Shown here: piece by piece, positions 1 through 7,181 of the stretch
Layout of the letters: the number at the start of each line of letters is the position of its first letter
Position numbering within the stretch: the stretch's first letter is position 1
NCBI GenBank assembly: GCA_902796115.1
Contig: CADBNX010000069.1
Span: forward strand, 1 to 7,482
Direction: 5' to 3'
Origin: an uncultured Eubacteriales bacterium
Lineage (GTDB): Bacteria; Bacillota; Clostridia; Christensenellales; Aristaeellaceae
Length of the DNA: 7,482 bases
Position numbers and translations under genes: made by a program
Notes under the pieces: generated by a model
Database searches by the model: none
Seen by the model: only the letters and a program-made list of their open reading frames with translations
What the model was told of the DNA's origin: nothing

Positions 1-729
1 CATCGGCACTTTCCCGATGAGTTTCCGGATCTGTTCGATGCTGTACAGATTCTCTTTCGGATCACCCGGGCCGTTGGACAGCACGATGCCGTCCGGATTT
101 CCATCCAGAATCTCCTCCGCCGGCGTATCGTACGGGTATACCCGCACCTCACAGCCTCTGCGCTGCAGGCAGCGGATGATGTTTTCCTTGCTGCCGTAAT
201 CGATCAGCGCGGTACGGAAGCGAACGTCCCCTTCCGCCTCACGCACCTGTTTCCGGCCCGTACTGACGGAAGCCACCGCGTCTTTCATCGCCCAGTTCCG
301 GATCCGGGTCCTGTCAAAGTCCGGATCCGAGGAGATGGCGGCGTTCATCACGCCTTCCCCGCGGATCACCTTCGTGACCGCGCGCGTATCCACGCCGCAA
401 AGCCCGGGAATGCCGTTCTGGCACAGGAATTCCTCCACCGGCTCCTCACAGCGGAAATTGGATGGCGCGCCGCAGATCTCATGCACGATGTACCCCACAG
501 CGGCGCTTTTCCCCTCGTAGTCATTATGACATACGCCGTAATTGCCGATCAGCGGGAAGGTCTGCGTAATGATCTGGCCGGCATAGCTCGGGTCGGTCAG
601 CGTCTCCGTATATCCTTCCATGCCGGTCGTGAATACGATCTCTCCCACCGTGTCCCGGGACGCGCCGATCCGCCATCCCTCGAACACGCGGCCGTTGCTC
701 AGAATCAGGTATCCTTTTTGTCTGTTCAT
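1..729 (-). CDS. carA: Carbamoyl-phosphate synthase small subunit, N-terminal part (truncated by window edge)
   Basis: Glutamine amidotransferase subunit of carbamoyl-phosphate synthase. It hydrolyses glutamine and passes ammonia to the large subunit CarB, giving carbamoyl phosphate for citrulline (and pyrimidine) synthesis. The 243 visible codons begin MNRQKGYLILSNGRVFEG. They include the small-chain domain (about 1-150) with GEIVFTTGMEGYTETLTDPS (29-48), a PLIGNYG segment (59-65) and GLCGVDTRAVT (109-119). The class I amidotransferase domain starts near residue 170 and shows LIDYGSKENI (175-184) and LSNGPGDP (217-224). The catalytic Cys and the His/Glu pair of the triad lie beyond the window; about 115 residues are missing from the usual 360. 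The ATG is two bases after the argF stop (TAA-CA-ATG) and only a weak GGGG precedes it, so translation is probably coupled to argF. Its place at the end of an arginine operon suggests carB follows. The family call is certain; whether it is arginine-specific or the only copy cannot be seen here. Confidence 0.96.
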   Translation of the reverse strand, partial: MNRQKGYLILSNGRVFEGWRIGASRDTVGEIVFTTGMEGYTETLTDPSYAGQIITQTFPLIGNYGVCHNDYEGKSAAVGYIVHEICGAPSNFRCEEPVEEFLCQNGIPGLCGVDTRAVTKVIRGEGVMNAAISSDPDFDRTRIRNWAMKDAVASVSTGRKQVREAEGDVRFRTALIDYGSKENIIRCLQRRGCEVRVYPYDTPAEEILDGNPDGIVLSNGPGDPKENLYSIEQIRKLIGKVPM

Positions 730-731
730 TG

Positions 732-1715
732 TTACCCCAATGTGGCGGCCATGACCGCCTTGATCGTATGCAGACGGTTTTCCGCCTCGTCGAATACCAC
801 GGAATGCGGCCCGTTGAACACCTCATCCGTCACTTCCATGCAGGTCAGACCGTATTTTTCATGAATCTGTGCACCGATCGAGGTGCCCAGGTCATGAAAC
901 GCGGGAAGGCAGTGCATGAACAGGCTCTTTTTTCCCGCAAGCTCCATCAATTCCGCGGTGACGCGATAGGGGGAAAGATCGGCGATCCGCTCCTGCCACA
1001 CCTCGTCCGGTTCGCCCATCGACACCCACACGTCGGTATAGACCACATCCGCTCCGGGCAGCGCGCGCGCCGGATCGGAACAGAGCTCGATGACCGCTCC
1101 GCTTTCCTCTGCGATGCCGCGGCAGCGCTCCGTCAGCTCCGCGTTCGGGAAATACTTTTCGGGTGCGCACGCACAGAAATGCATGCCCATTTTCGCGCAG
1201 CCGATCATCAGCGAATTCGCCATGTTATAGCGCGCGTCCCCCATAAACACCAGTTTCTTTCCCTTTTCGCCGCCCAGGTGTTCCCGCACGGTCATCAGAT
1301 CCGCCAGTACCTGGGTCGGATGATACTCGTTCGTCAGTCCGTTCCATACAGGCACACCGGCATACTTCGCCAGTTCCTCCACAATCGCCTGTCCCCAGCC
1401 CCGGTATTCGATGCCGTCAAACATCCGTCCCAGAACTCTGGCCGTATCCGCGATGCTCTCTTTCTTTCCGATCTGTGAGGAAACGGGATCCAGATATACC
1501 GCGTGCATGCCCAGATCCGCTGCCGCCACTTCAAACGCACAGCGGGTGCGTGTGCTGGTCTTCTCAAAAATCAGCGCCACGTTTTTCCCTTCGCACAGCC
1601 GGTGCGGCACGGCGTTTTTTTTCTTTTTCTTCAGTTCCGCCGCCAGGTTCAGCAGGCTGTCGATCTCCCCGGGCGTAAAATCAAGCAATGTCAGAAAACT
1701 GCGATTCTTCAGCAT
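732..1715 (-). CDS. argF: Ornithine carbamoyltransferase (ArcB-like sequence type, anabolic by context)
   Basis: Cytosolic enzyme that transfers the carbamoyl group from carbamoyl phosphate to ornithine, giving citrulline. The 327-residue protein has a normal length. It shows the carbamoyl-phosphate loop EKTSTRTR (51-58), HPTQVLADL (132-140), the ornithine-loop DVWVSMGEPDE (228-238), HCLPAFHD with Cys269 (268-275), and a C-terminal MEVTDEVF...AENRLHTIKAVM block (293-322). HCLPAFHD and the C-terminal block resemble the ArcB/enterobacterial ArgI subgroup more than the Bacillus ArgF subgroup (from memory of the family). I chose the ATG at 1715 because GGGAGGAG ends three bases before it. A GTG at 1742 keeps the frame open further upstream but lies inside argD with no ribosome site. 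There is a 14-nt gap after argD. A lysine-rich stretch (ELKKKKKN, 28-35) is encoded by a run of A residues. A catabolic role is possible from sequence type alone, but the neighbours (argD before, carA after) favour biosynthesis. Confidence 0.96.
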   Translation of the reverse strand: MLKNRSFLTLLDFTPGEIDSLLNLAAELKKKKKNAVPHRLCEGKNVALIFEKTSTRTRCAFEVAAADLGMHAVYLDPVSSQIGKKESIADTARVLGRMFDGIEYRGWGQAIVEELAKYAGVPVWNGLTNEYHPTQVLADLMTVREHLGGEKGKKLVFMGDARYNMANSLMIGCAKMGMHFCACAPEKYFPNAELTERCRGIAEESGAVIELCSDPARALPGADVVYTDVWVSMGEPDEVWQERIADLSPYRVTAELMELAGKKSLFMHCLPAFHDLGTSIGAQIHEKYGLTCMEVTDEVFNGPHSVVFDEAENRLHTIKAVMAATLG

Positions 1716-1729
1716 AATCTCCTCCCGAA

Positions 1730-2899
1730 CTATTTCAGGCACACGTCACGGATGATCACGGCGGCGCGTTCGAGCGTTTCCTGCGGAATGTTCAGCGCGG
1801 GGAGCAGGCGCACCCTGTCCTTGGCGGTCAGGCACAGCACGCCCCGGTCGATGCATTCCTTCACCGCATCCGCCGCGTTTCTCTTTGTTTTCAGTCCCAT
1901 CATCAGGCCCATGCCGCTGCTCTCGATACCGCTTTCCGCAAAGAAACGCGCAAGAAACGCGCCCTTTTCCCGCACTTCGCTCAGAAGCTTCGCGTCGATC
2001 CTGGAAAGGATACTGAGCGCGCCGGCGCAGCATACGGGATTGCCGCCGAATGTGGAGCCGTGGTCGCCGGGAGCAAAAACATCCTTCACCTTTTCGCCCA
2101 GCATCGCCGCGCCGAGCGGCAGTCCGCCGCCAAGTCCTTTCGCGGTGGACACGATATCGGGCTCAATGCCGAAATGCATGTAGCTGTACAACTCCCCGGT
2201 CCTGCCGTTGCCCGTCTGCACCTCGTCCACGATCAGCAGGATGCCGCGCGCTTCCGTCATCCTGCGCAGCTGCGTCACATACTCCCGCTGCAGCGGGATC
2301 ACACCGCCTTCTCCCTGAATGCACTCGATCATGACCGCCGCCACGCCCTGCGTATCGTCAAGACGCGCGATGGCCTCCGTATCTCCCGCGGGAACGGACA
2401 CAAAGCCCGGCGTCAGCGGGCGGTACAGCTCGTGGTAATGATCCTGACCCGTCGCCGCCAGGGTGGTCAGCGTGCGTCCGTGAAAACTGTTCTGCAGCGT
2501 CACCACGGTAAAACAGTCCGCCCCGCGCGCTTCCGCCGCCCATTTCCGCGCCGCTTTGATCGCGCATTCGTTGGCTTCGGCGCCGGAATTGCAGAAAAAC
2601 ACTTTCTTCATGCCGGTACGTTCGCACAGCATCGCGGCAAGGCGCGCGCAGGGCTCCGTATAATACAGGTTGGACATGTGCTGCACCCGGTGCAGCTGCT
2701 CTTCCACCGCCGCGACCCACTTTTCGTCGCTGATGCCGAAGGCGGTCACGCCGATGCCGCTGCCCATGTCAATGTATTCTTTCCCGTTCCGGTCCCGCAC
2801 GATGCTGCCCTTGCCGGATACGATCTCCACCGGAAAACGCTTATAGGTTCCGGCGATGTATTCGCTGTCCGCTTCAAATGTGTTCCACTGTGTCTGCAT
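1730..2899 (-). CDS. argD: Acetylornithine aminotransferase (PLP-dependent, class III)
   Basis: Converts N-acetylglutamate semialdehyde plus glutamate to N-acetylornithine plus 2-oxoglutarate. The 389 residues match the usual ArgD length. Visible class III features are the phosphate-binding CNSGAEAN (103-110), SFHGRTLTTLA (138-148) with the aromatic residue that stacks on the cofactor, IECIQGEGG (191-199), VDEVQTGNGRTG (224-235) with Asp225 for the pyridine nitrogen, STAKGLGGG (251-259) with the PLP-binding Lys254, HGSTFGGNP (280-288), and a terminal VRLLPALNI segment (363-371). The start taken is the ATG at 2899, whose A is also the last base of the argB TGA (TGATG), so the two are probably translationally coupled. 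A GTG directly before it (2902) would add one residue. The upstream ribosome site is weak (GGGGGA, about 10 nt away). The same fold includes ornithine and succinylornithine aminotransferases, but position within this operon makes acetylornithine the substrate. A secondary role in lysine synthesis is possible for ArgD in general and cannot be judged here. Confidence 0.96.
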   Translation of the reverse strand: MQTQWNTFEADSEYIAGTYKRFPVEIVSGKGSIVRDRNGKEYIDMGSGIGVTAFGISDEKWVAAVEEQLHRVQHMSNLYYTEPCARLAAMLCERTGMKKVFFCNSGAEANECAIKAARKWAAEARGADCFTVVTLQNSFHGRTLTTLAATGQDHYHELYRPLTPGFVSVPAGDTEAIARLDDTQGVAAVMIECIQGEGGVIPLQREYVTQLRRMTEARGILLIVDEVQTGNGRTGELYSYMHFGIEPDIVSTAKGLGGGLPLGAAMLGEKVKDVFAPGDHGSTFGGNPVCCAGALSILSRIDAKLLSEVREKGAFLARFFAESGIESSGMGLMMGLKTKRNAADAVKECIDRGVLCLTAKDRVRLLPALNIPQETLERAAVIIRDVCLK

Positions 2900-3768
2900 C
2901 ACTGTCCGTCCCCCACGATCATGGTTCCGGCGCCTTCGTCCGTCAGCAGTTCCATCAGGATCGCGTGCGGCACCCTTCCGTCCATAATAACCACATGCTC
3001 CACGCCGCGCCGGATGGCTTCCACGCAGCAGTCCACCTTGGGAATCATTCCGCCGGATACCGTGCCGTCCGCCTTCAGTCCTTCCGCCTCGCTGACAGTC
3101 ACCTCCGGAATCAGGGAGGCCGGGTCACTCCTGTCCCGCAGGATCCCGGCGATATCGGTCATCATGATCAGGGTCTGCGCCTGCAGAGCCCCCGCGATAT
3201 GCGCCGCCGCCGTGTCTCCGTTGATATTGTAGGTATTGCCTTCCGCGTCGCACCCGATGGTGGACACAACGGGGATATAGCCCTTTTCCAGCAGATCCAG
3301 CACAGGTTTGATATGGATATGCGTGATGTCGCCCACAAATCCGAGCCGCTCATCCCGCATCCGCGCCTGGATCAGCCGTCCGTCCATTCCCGCGAGGCCG
3401 ATCGCTTTTCCGCCCTTCATCTGCAGCAGGTTCACCAGCGTTTTGTTGATCTTGCCGGCCAGGATCATCTGCACGATATCCACCGTTTCCCGATCGGTCA
3501 CGCGCAGCCCGTCCACAAATACCGGCTCTTTTCCGAGGCGCTGCATCATGTCGCTGATTTCCGGACCCCCGCCGTGCACCAGCACGGTTTTGACCCCGAT
3601 CAGCCACAGCAGTACCAGATCCTCCATCACCTGCTGCTTGAGTTCCTCATTGATCATCGCGTTTCCGCCGTACTTGACCACCACGATTTTCCCGCGATAC
3701 CGGCGGATATAGGGCAGAGCCTGCGTCAGCACCTCCGCCCGCTGCTGATTCGTAAAGTCGATCTGCAT
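2899..3768 (-). CDS. argB: Acetylglutamate kinase, with features of the arginine-inhibited type
   Basis: Phosphorylates N-acetylglutamate with ATP, the second step of arginine synthesis and the usual controlled step when ArgJ recycles the acetyl group. The 289 residues belong to the amino acid kinase family. KYGGNAM (32-38) contains Lys32, HGGGPEI (65-71) is the phosphate-binding glycine loop, and GLRVTD (87-92) has the substrate-binding Arg89. NINGDTAAAHIAG (181-193) and GGMIPKV (239-245) supply the other nucleotide and substrate residues. The N-terminal helix (about 8-26, ending ALPYIRRYRGK) and the C-terminal GRVPHAILMELLTDEGAGTM (264-283) match what is known of hexameric, arginine-sensitive kinases such as those of Thermotoga and Pseudomonas. 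The E. coli enzyme lacks the N-terminal helix. Feedback inhibition is therefore inferred, not shown. The ATG at 3768 is preceded by GGGAGG with an 8-nt spacing. The gap to argJ is 17 nt, and the stop overlaps the argD start by one base. Confidence 0.97.
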   Translation of the reverse strand: MQIDFTNQQRAEVLTQALPYIRRYRGKIVVVKYGGNAMINEELKQQVMEDLVLLWLIGVKTVLVHGGGPEISDMMQRLGKEPVFVDGLRVTDRETVDIVQMILAGKINKTLVNLLQMKGGKAIGLAGMDGRLIQARMRDERLGFVGDITHIHIKPVLDLLEKGYIPVVSTIGCDAEGNTYNINGDTAAAHIAGALQAQTLIMMTDIAGILRDRSDPASLIPEVTVSEAEGLKADGTVSGGMIPKVDCCVEAIRRGVEHVVIMDGRVPHAILMELLTDEGAGTMIVGDGQ

Positions 3769-3785
3769 CGCGTTTTCCTCCCGCG

Positions 3786-5000
3786 TCAGGTACGGTAATC
3801 CCCGTTGATCTTCACATAATCATAGGTCAGGTCGCATCCCCAGGACGTGGCGCTCTTTTCTCCCTCTCCCAGGCTGATCAGAATATCGATTTCCTTCTCA
3901 GACAGCACTTTTTTTGCTTCTTCCTCGGAAAAATCGATGCCGCATCCGCCGCGGCACACGCAGACCGTGCCGGCAGCGCTGTGAAAATCCACGTCGACCC
4001 GGCTCACATCCACATCGGCGCCGCTGTAGCCGATGGCGCACAGCACCCGGCCCCAGTTTGCGTCCGCGCCGAACATGGCCGCCTTGAGCAGGCTGGAGCA
4101 GATCACGGATTTAGCCACCTTCGCCGCGGTTTCTTCCGTCTTCGCGCCCCGCACCGTGCACTCCAGCAGCTTGGTGGCGCCTTCCCCGTCGCCCGCGATC
4201 AGGCGGCACAGGTGAACGGTCACGGTATTGAGCGCTTTCATGAACTCGGCAAAGTCCGCATTGTCGGAATCGATCGTCGGATTTCCCGCGCAGCCGTTCG
4301 CGAGCAGCACCGCCATGTCGTTGGTGGAGGTATCACCGTCGATGCTGAGCCGGTTGAAGGTTTTCCGCACGTCGCCCGAAAGCGCTTTCTGCAGCATCCC
4401 GGGCGAAATGGCGGCGTCCGTCGTCATGAATACCAGCATGGTGGCCATATTGGGATGGATCATGCCGCTGCCCTTCGCGATGCCTCCGAGGCGGCAGGTT
4501 TTTCCGCCGAGTGTGAATTCCACCGCCGCTTCCTTCATCACGGTATCCGTTGTCATGATGCCTTCGGCGGCAAGAGCGCTTCCGTCGGTCCTGAGCAGCG
4601 ACGCGAGAAGCGGCATCGCGTTCCGGATGGGTTCGACGGACAGGCGCTGCCCGATCACACCCGTGGAAGCCACGATCATCCGTTCGGGCTCTGTTCCAAG
4701 CGCCTGCGCCGCGATGACGCACATTTCTTCCGCGACCTCTTCGCCGTCCTTGTTGCAGGTGTTCGCGTTCCCGCTGTTGCATACGATGGCGCGGGCTTTT
4801 CCGGATTTCAGGTGCCGCCTGGTCACCGCGAGCGGCGCGCCCTGCACCAGATTGGTGGTATATACCGCGGCGGCTGCCGCGTCGCAGTCGCTCACGATCA
4901 GGGAAAGATCCCTTTTCTCCCTGTTCTTCCGGATGCCGCAGTGAATACCCGCCGCCCGGAAGCCTTTCGCCGCGCAAACGCCGCCCTCAATGATTTTCAT
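3786..5000 (-). CDS. argJ: Glutamate N-acetyltransferase / ornithine acetyltransferase (ArgJ, self-cleaving precursor)
   Basis: Moves the acetyl group from N-acetylornithine to glutamate, releasing ornithine and regenerating N-acetylglutamate. Some members also use acetyl-CoA and so replace ArgA. The 404-residue precursor has the expected length. The self-processing site is KGSGMIHPNMATML (176-189): cleavage before Thr187 makes the alpha and beta chains and exposes Thr187 as the nucleophile. STGVIGQ (112-118) carries the oxyanion residues Thr113-Gly114. CNSGNANTC (74-82), LSIDGDTSTNDM (218-229), GDGEGATK (270-277), DANWGR (313-318) and the terminal YVKINGDYRT (395-404) are all conserved in the family. 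The ATG at 5000 lies 14 nt inside the end of argC and has its own GGGAGG ribosome site five bases upstream. Whether it is mono- or bifunctional cannot be told from motifs. No argA is seen in the window, so a bifunctional enzyme is possible. A cysteine-rich patch (Cys347, 349 and 353) near the C-terminus is unremarkable for this group as far as I recall. Confidence 0.97.
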   Translation of the reverse strand: MKIIEGGVCAAKGFRAAGIHCGIRKNREKRDLSLIVSDCDAAAAAVYTTNLVQGAPLAVTRRHLKSGKARAIVCNSGNANTCNKDGEEVAEEMCVIAAQALGTEPERMIVASTGVIGQRLSVEPIRNAMPLLASLLRTDGSALAAEGIMTTDTVMKEAAVEFTLGGKTCRLGGIAKGSGMIHPNMATMLVFMTTDAAISPGMLQKALSGDVRKTFNRLSIDGDTSTNDMAVLLANGCAGNPTIDSDNADFAEFMKALNTVTVHLCRLIAGDGEGATKLLECTVRGAKTEETAAKVAKSVICSSLLKAAMFGADANWGRVLCAIGYSGADVDVSRVDVDFHSAAGTVCVCRGGCGIDFSEEEAKKVLSEKEIDILISLGEGEKSATSWGCDLTYDYVKINGDYRT

Positions 5001-5934
5001 CTGTTCCTCCCGTCACCAGCCCGGTCTTTTCGTCAACGCCGAGCAAAAGGTTCATGTTCTGGATCGCCGCGCCGGACGCGCCTTTCCCCAGATTGTCAAA
5101 ACGCGCCGTCAGTACGAAGCGTTCCCCGTTTCCGAATACAGAAAGCTGCATATCGTCCCTGCCGGCGAACGCGCAGGCGGACAGGAAGCCCGATTCGTCG
5201 CAGCCGCTTTCAAAGCGCACGATGCTTTCGTCCCGGTAGCAGGAAGCGAGGATTTCCGCCGCCTCCTCCGGGGTGCCCTTCACGCTTTCCCGGCTCAGCG
5301 GGATCATCGTCTCCATGCCGGCGTAATAGGGACACACAACGGGCATGAAAACCGGGTCGTTTTCAAGCCCCGCCCAGCGCTTCATCTCCGGCAGGTGCTT
5401 GTGCTGCTGTGAAAGACCGTAGAAGCGCGGCGCGCGCAGCAGCGGGGACGCGTCCTCCCCCTCGTATTCCGCGATCATCTTTTTTCCGCCGCCGGAATAG
5501 CCCGTGATGCTCGTGCAGGAAACCTGCGCGTCCGGCTTCAGAAAGCCCGCATCCCTGAGCGGGGCGATCAGCGCGATCAGTCCGCTTGCGTGGCATCCCG
5601 GATTGGCGATCCTGCGCGACGCGCGGATTTTCTCCCGCTGTCCCTTCAGCTCCGGAAACCCGTAGGTCCAGTCCGGATGCACCCTGTGCGCGGTGGAGGT
5701 ATCGATCACGCGGGTATGCCCGTTCCCGATCCATCCGGCCGCTTCCCTGGCCGCGTCATCCGGCAGGCACAGGAAAACGATTTGCGCGTCGTTGAGCGCT
5801 TCCCGGCGCTTCTCCGGATCCTTCCTGTCCGCCTCAGGCAGCGTGATCAGACGGATATCCGCCCGTTTTTCCAGTCTTTCGCGAATCCGGAGGCCGGTCG
5901 TCCCGGCGCTCCCGTCAATGAATACGTCCGTCAT
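4987..5934 (-). CDS. argC: N-acetyl-gamma-glutamyl-phosphate reductase, short 'type 2' form
   Basis: NADPH-dependent reduction of N-acetylglutamyl phosphate to the semialdehyde, the third step of the pathway. The 315-residue protein is of the shorter class. It opens VFIDGSAGTTGLRIRERL (4-21), a nucleotide-binding loop unlike the GASGYGG-type loop of the roughly 345-residue form. It continues with FLCLPDDAAREA (54-65), VIDTSTAHRVHPDWTYGFPE (76-95), NPGCHASG (111-118) with the catalytic Cys114, TGYSGGGKKMIAEYE (144-158) and a QHKHLPEM segment (177-184) that supplies the active-site histidine. The C-terminal FDNLGKGASGAAIQNMNLLL closes the fold as in all ArgC proteins. The ATG overlaps the argG stop (ATGA, 4 nt), with AAGG a few bases upstream. 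The C-terminus overlaps argJ by 14 nt. Family identity is secure. The subtype call rests on the loop, the length and the pattern of conserved blocks. Confidence 0.95.
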   Translation of the reverse strand: MTDVFIDGSAGTTGLRIRERLEKRADIRLITLPEADRKDPEKRREALNDAQIVFLCLPDDAAREAAGWIGNGHTRVIDTSTAHRVHPDWTYGFPELKGQREKIRASRRIANPGCHASGLIALIAPLRDAGFLKPDAQVSCTSITGYSGGGKKMIAEYEGEDASPLLRAPRFYGLSQQHKHLPEMKRWAGLENDPVFMPVVCPYYAGMETMIPLSRESVKGTPEEAAEILASCYRDESIVRFESGCDESGFLSACAFAGRDDMQLSVFGNGERFVLTARFDNLGKGASGAAIQNMNLLLGVDEKTGLVTGGTDENH

Positions 5935-7151
5935 TTTCCTTTTCCGTCCACCATTGCCTGCACCGCAATGGGCAGTCCGTACAGATTGATGAAGCCTTCC
6001 GCGTCGCTCTGTTTGTAATCGCTCTCCCCGAAGGTGGCGATCTTCTCGGAATACAGGGAGTAAGGACTCCAGACGCCGGCCTTGATGATATTGCCCTTAT
6101 ACAGCTTCAGCCGCACTTTCCCCGTCACATGCTCCTGCGTTTTGTCGGCGAACGCGGAAAGCGCTTCGCGCAGCGGGGTAAACCACTGCCCGTTATAAAC
6201 CAGTTCCGCGAAGGTAATGGACAGCTTCTGTTTCTCATGCATGGTCATCTTATCCAGGCATATGCTTTCAAGCGTCTGATGCGCCTTGTAGAGGATGGTT
6301 CCGCCCGGGGTTTCGTATACGCCGCGGCACTTCATGCCCACCAGCCGGTTCTCCACGATATCCAGCAGACCAATGCCGTTCCTTCCGCCGATTTGATTCA
6401 GCTTCAGGATGATTTCCTTCGCGCTCAGCTTTTCCCCGTTCAGTGCGGTCGGGACGCCCTGTTCGAATTCGATTTCGATGTATTCGGGCTCATCCGGCGC
6501 CTGCAGCGGCGATACGCCCATCTCCAGGAATCCTGCTTTTTCATACTGCGGTTCGTTTCCCGTGTCCTCCAGATCCATTCCCTCATGGGACAGATGCCAC
6601 AGGTTCTTGTCTTTGGAGTAATTCGTTTCCCGGTTGATCCGAAGCGGAATATGATGCGCCTCGGCATAATCGATTTCCTCGTCGCGCGATTTGATGCTCC
6701 ATTCCCGCCACGGCGCGATGATGGGCATGTTGGGTGCAAAATGCTTGATCGCAAGTTCAAAGCGCACCTGATCGTTGCCTTTTCCGGTGCAGCCGTGGCA
6801 GATGGCGTCCACATGCTCCCTGAGCGCTACTTCCACAAGTCCTTTGGCGATACAGGGCCGCGCGTGGCTGGTTCCAAGCAGATAATCCTCGTACACCGCG
6901 CCGATCTTCATGGTCGGGATGATGTAGTTATCCACATAATCGTCGGTCAGGTCCAGCACATACAGCTTGCTTGCGCCGGTTTTGATCGCTTTTTCCTCGA
7001 GTCCGTCCAGCTCGTCTCCCTGGCCCACGTTTCCCGATACGGCAATGACCTCGCAATTGTTGTAGTTTTCCTTCAGCCAGGGAATAATAATGGATGTATC
7101 CAGCCCGCCCGAGTATGCAAGCGCGACTTTTTTGATTTCAGATTTCTTCAT
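5931..7151 (-). CDS. argG: Argininosuccinate synthase
   Basis: ATP-dependent condensation of citrulline and aspartate to argininosuccinate (AMP + PPi released). The 406-residue protein has the standard length. The N-type ATP pyrophosphatase P-loop AYSGGLDTS is at 12-20. VSGNVGQGDELDGLEEKA (38-55), TSHARPCIAK (94-103), HGCTGKGNDQVRFE (119-132), APWREW (146-151), RETNYSKDKNLWHLSHEG (174-191), and KCRGVYETPGGTILYKAH (274-291) are all diagnostic. I took the ATG at 7151: AAGGAGG (7158-7164) lies six bases upstream of it, whereas the in-frame ATG at 7157 directly abuts that site and could not be served by it. argG is the first gene of the operon, behind the promoter and ARG boxes, and overlaps argC by 4 nt. 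The usual partner argH does not follow it. Codon choice looks somewhat less G+C-rich than in the downstream genes, but the protein is a normal full-length member. Confidence 0.98.
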   Translation of the reverse strand: MKKSEIKKVALAYSGGLDTSIIIPWLKENYNNCEVIAVSGNVGQGDELDGLEEKAIKTGASKLYVLDLTDDYVDNYIIPTMKIGAVYEDYLLGTSHARPCIAKGLVEVALREHVDAICHGCTGKGNDQVRFELAIKHFAPNMPIIAPWREWSIKSRDEEIDYAEAHHIPLRINRETNYSKDKNLWHLSHEGMDLEDTGNEPQYEKAGFLEMGVSPLQAPDEPEYIEIEFEQGVPTALNGEKLSAKEIILKLNQIGGRNGIGLLDIVENRLVGMKCRGVYETPGGTILYKAHQTLESICLDKMTMHEKQKLSITFAELVYNGQWFTPLREALSAFADKTQEHVTGKVRLKLYKGNIIKAGVWSPYSLYSEKIATFGESDYKQSDAEGFINLYGLPIAVQAMVDGKGK

Positions 7152-7157
7152 AACCAT

Positions 7158-7164
7158 CCTCCTT
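7158..7164 (-). promoter_or_regulatory. Ribosome binding site of argG (decides the start codon)
   Basis: AAGGAGG on the minus strand is a near-perfect match to the 16S anti-Shine-Dalgarno. The spacing is 6 nt to the ATG at 7151 and 0 nt to the ATG at 7157, so 7151 is the probable start. Confidence 0.9.
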
Positions 7165-7180
7165 AGAATAAATATGCATG
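7163..7180 (-). promoter_or_regulatory. ARG box 2 (predicted ArgR/AhrC operator), over the transcription start
   Basis: The core TGCATATTTATTCT (7165-7178) matches TGAAT-N4-ATTCA at 8 of 10 positions, one mismatch per half, with an all-A/T centre. As an 18-bp box it is separated from box 1 by exactly 3 bp, making centres 21 bp apart. This is the arrangement known for paired ARG boxes bound by the ArgR hexamer in E. coli. It covers the predicted start site. Confidence 0.7.
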
Positions 7181-7181
7181 A

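Noticed and set aside
2060..3232. A 390-codon plus-strand open frame opposite argD and argB
   Set aside because: Same reason: a shadow of G+C-rich coding sequence, with low-complexity Arg/His/Ala-rich translation and no motif.
3981..5348. A 455-codon plus-strand open frame opposite argJ and argC
   Set aside because: It lies antisense to two genes with clear family motifs. The G/C-rich third positions remove stops on the opposite strand, its product is rich in Arg, His and Ala with no recognisable domain, and no ribosome site is apparent.
7152..7157. argG start at the upstream ATG (7157)
   Set aside because: The AAGGAGG site directly abuts it, giving zero spacing. The ATG six bases downstream is properly placed.
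6129..7166. A 345-codon plus-strand open frame opposite argG
   Set aside because: Fully antisense to argG, an unambiguous family member, and it ends in the argG ribosome site. No independent support.
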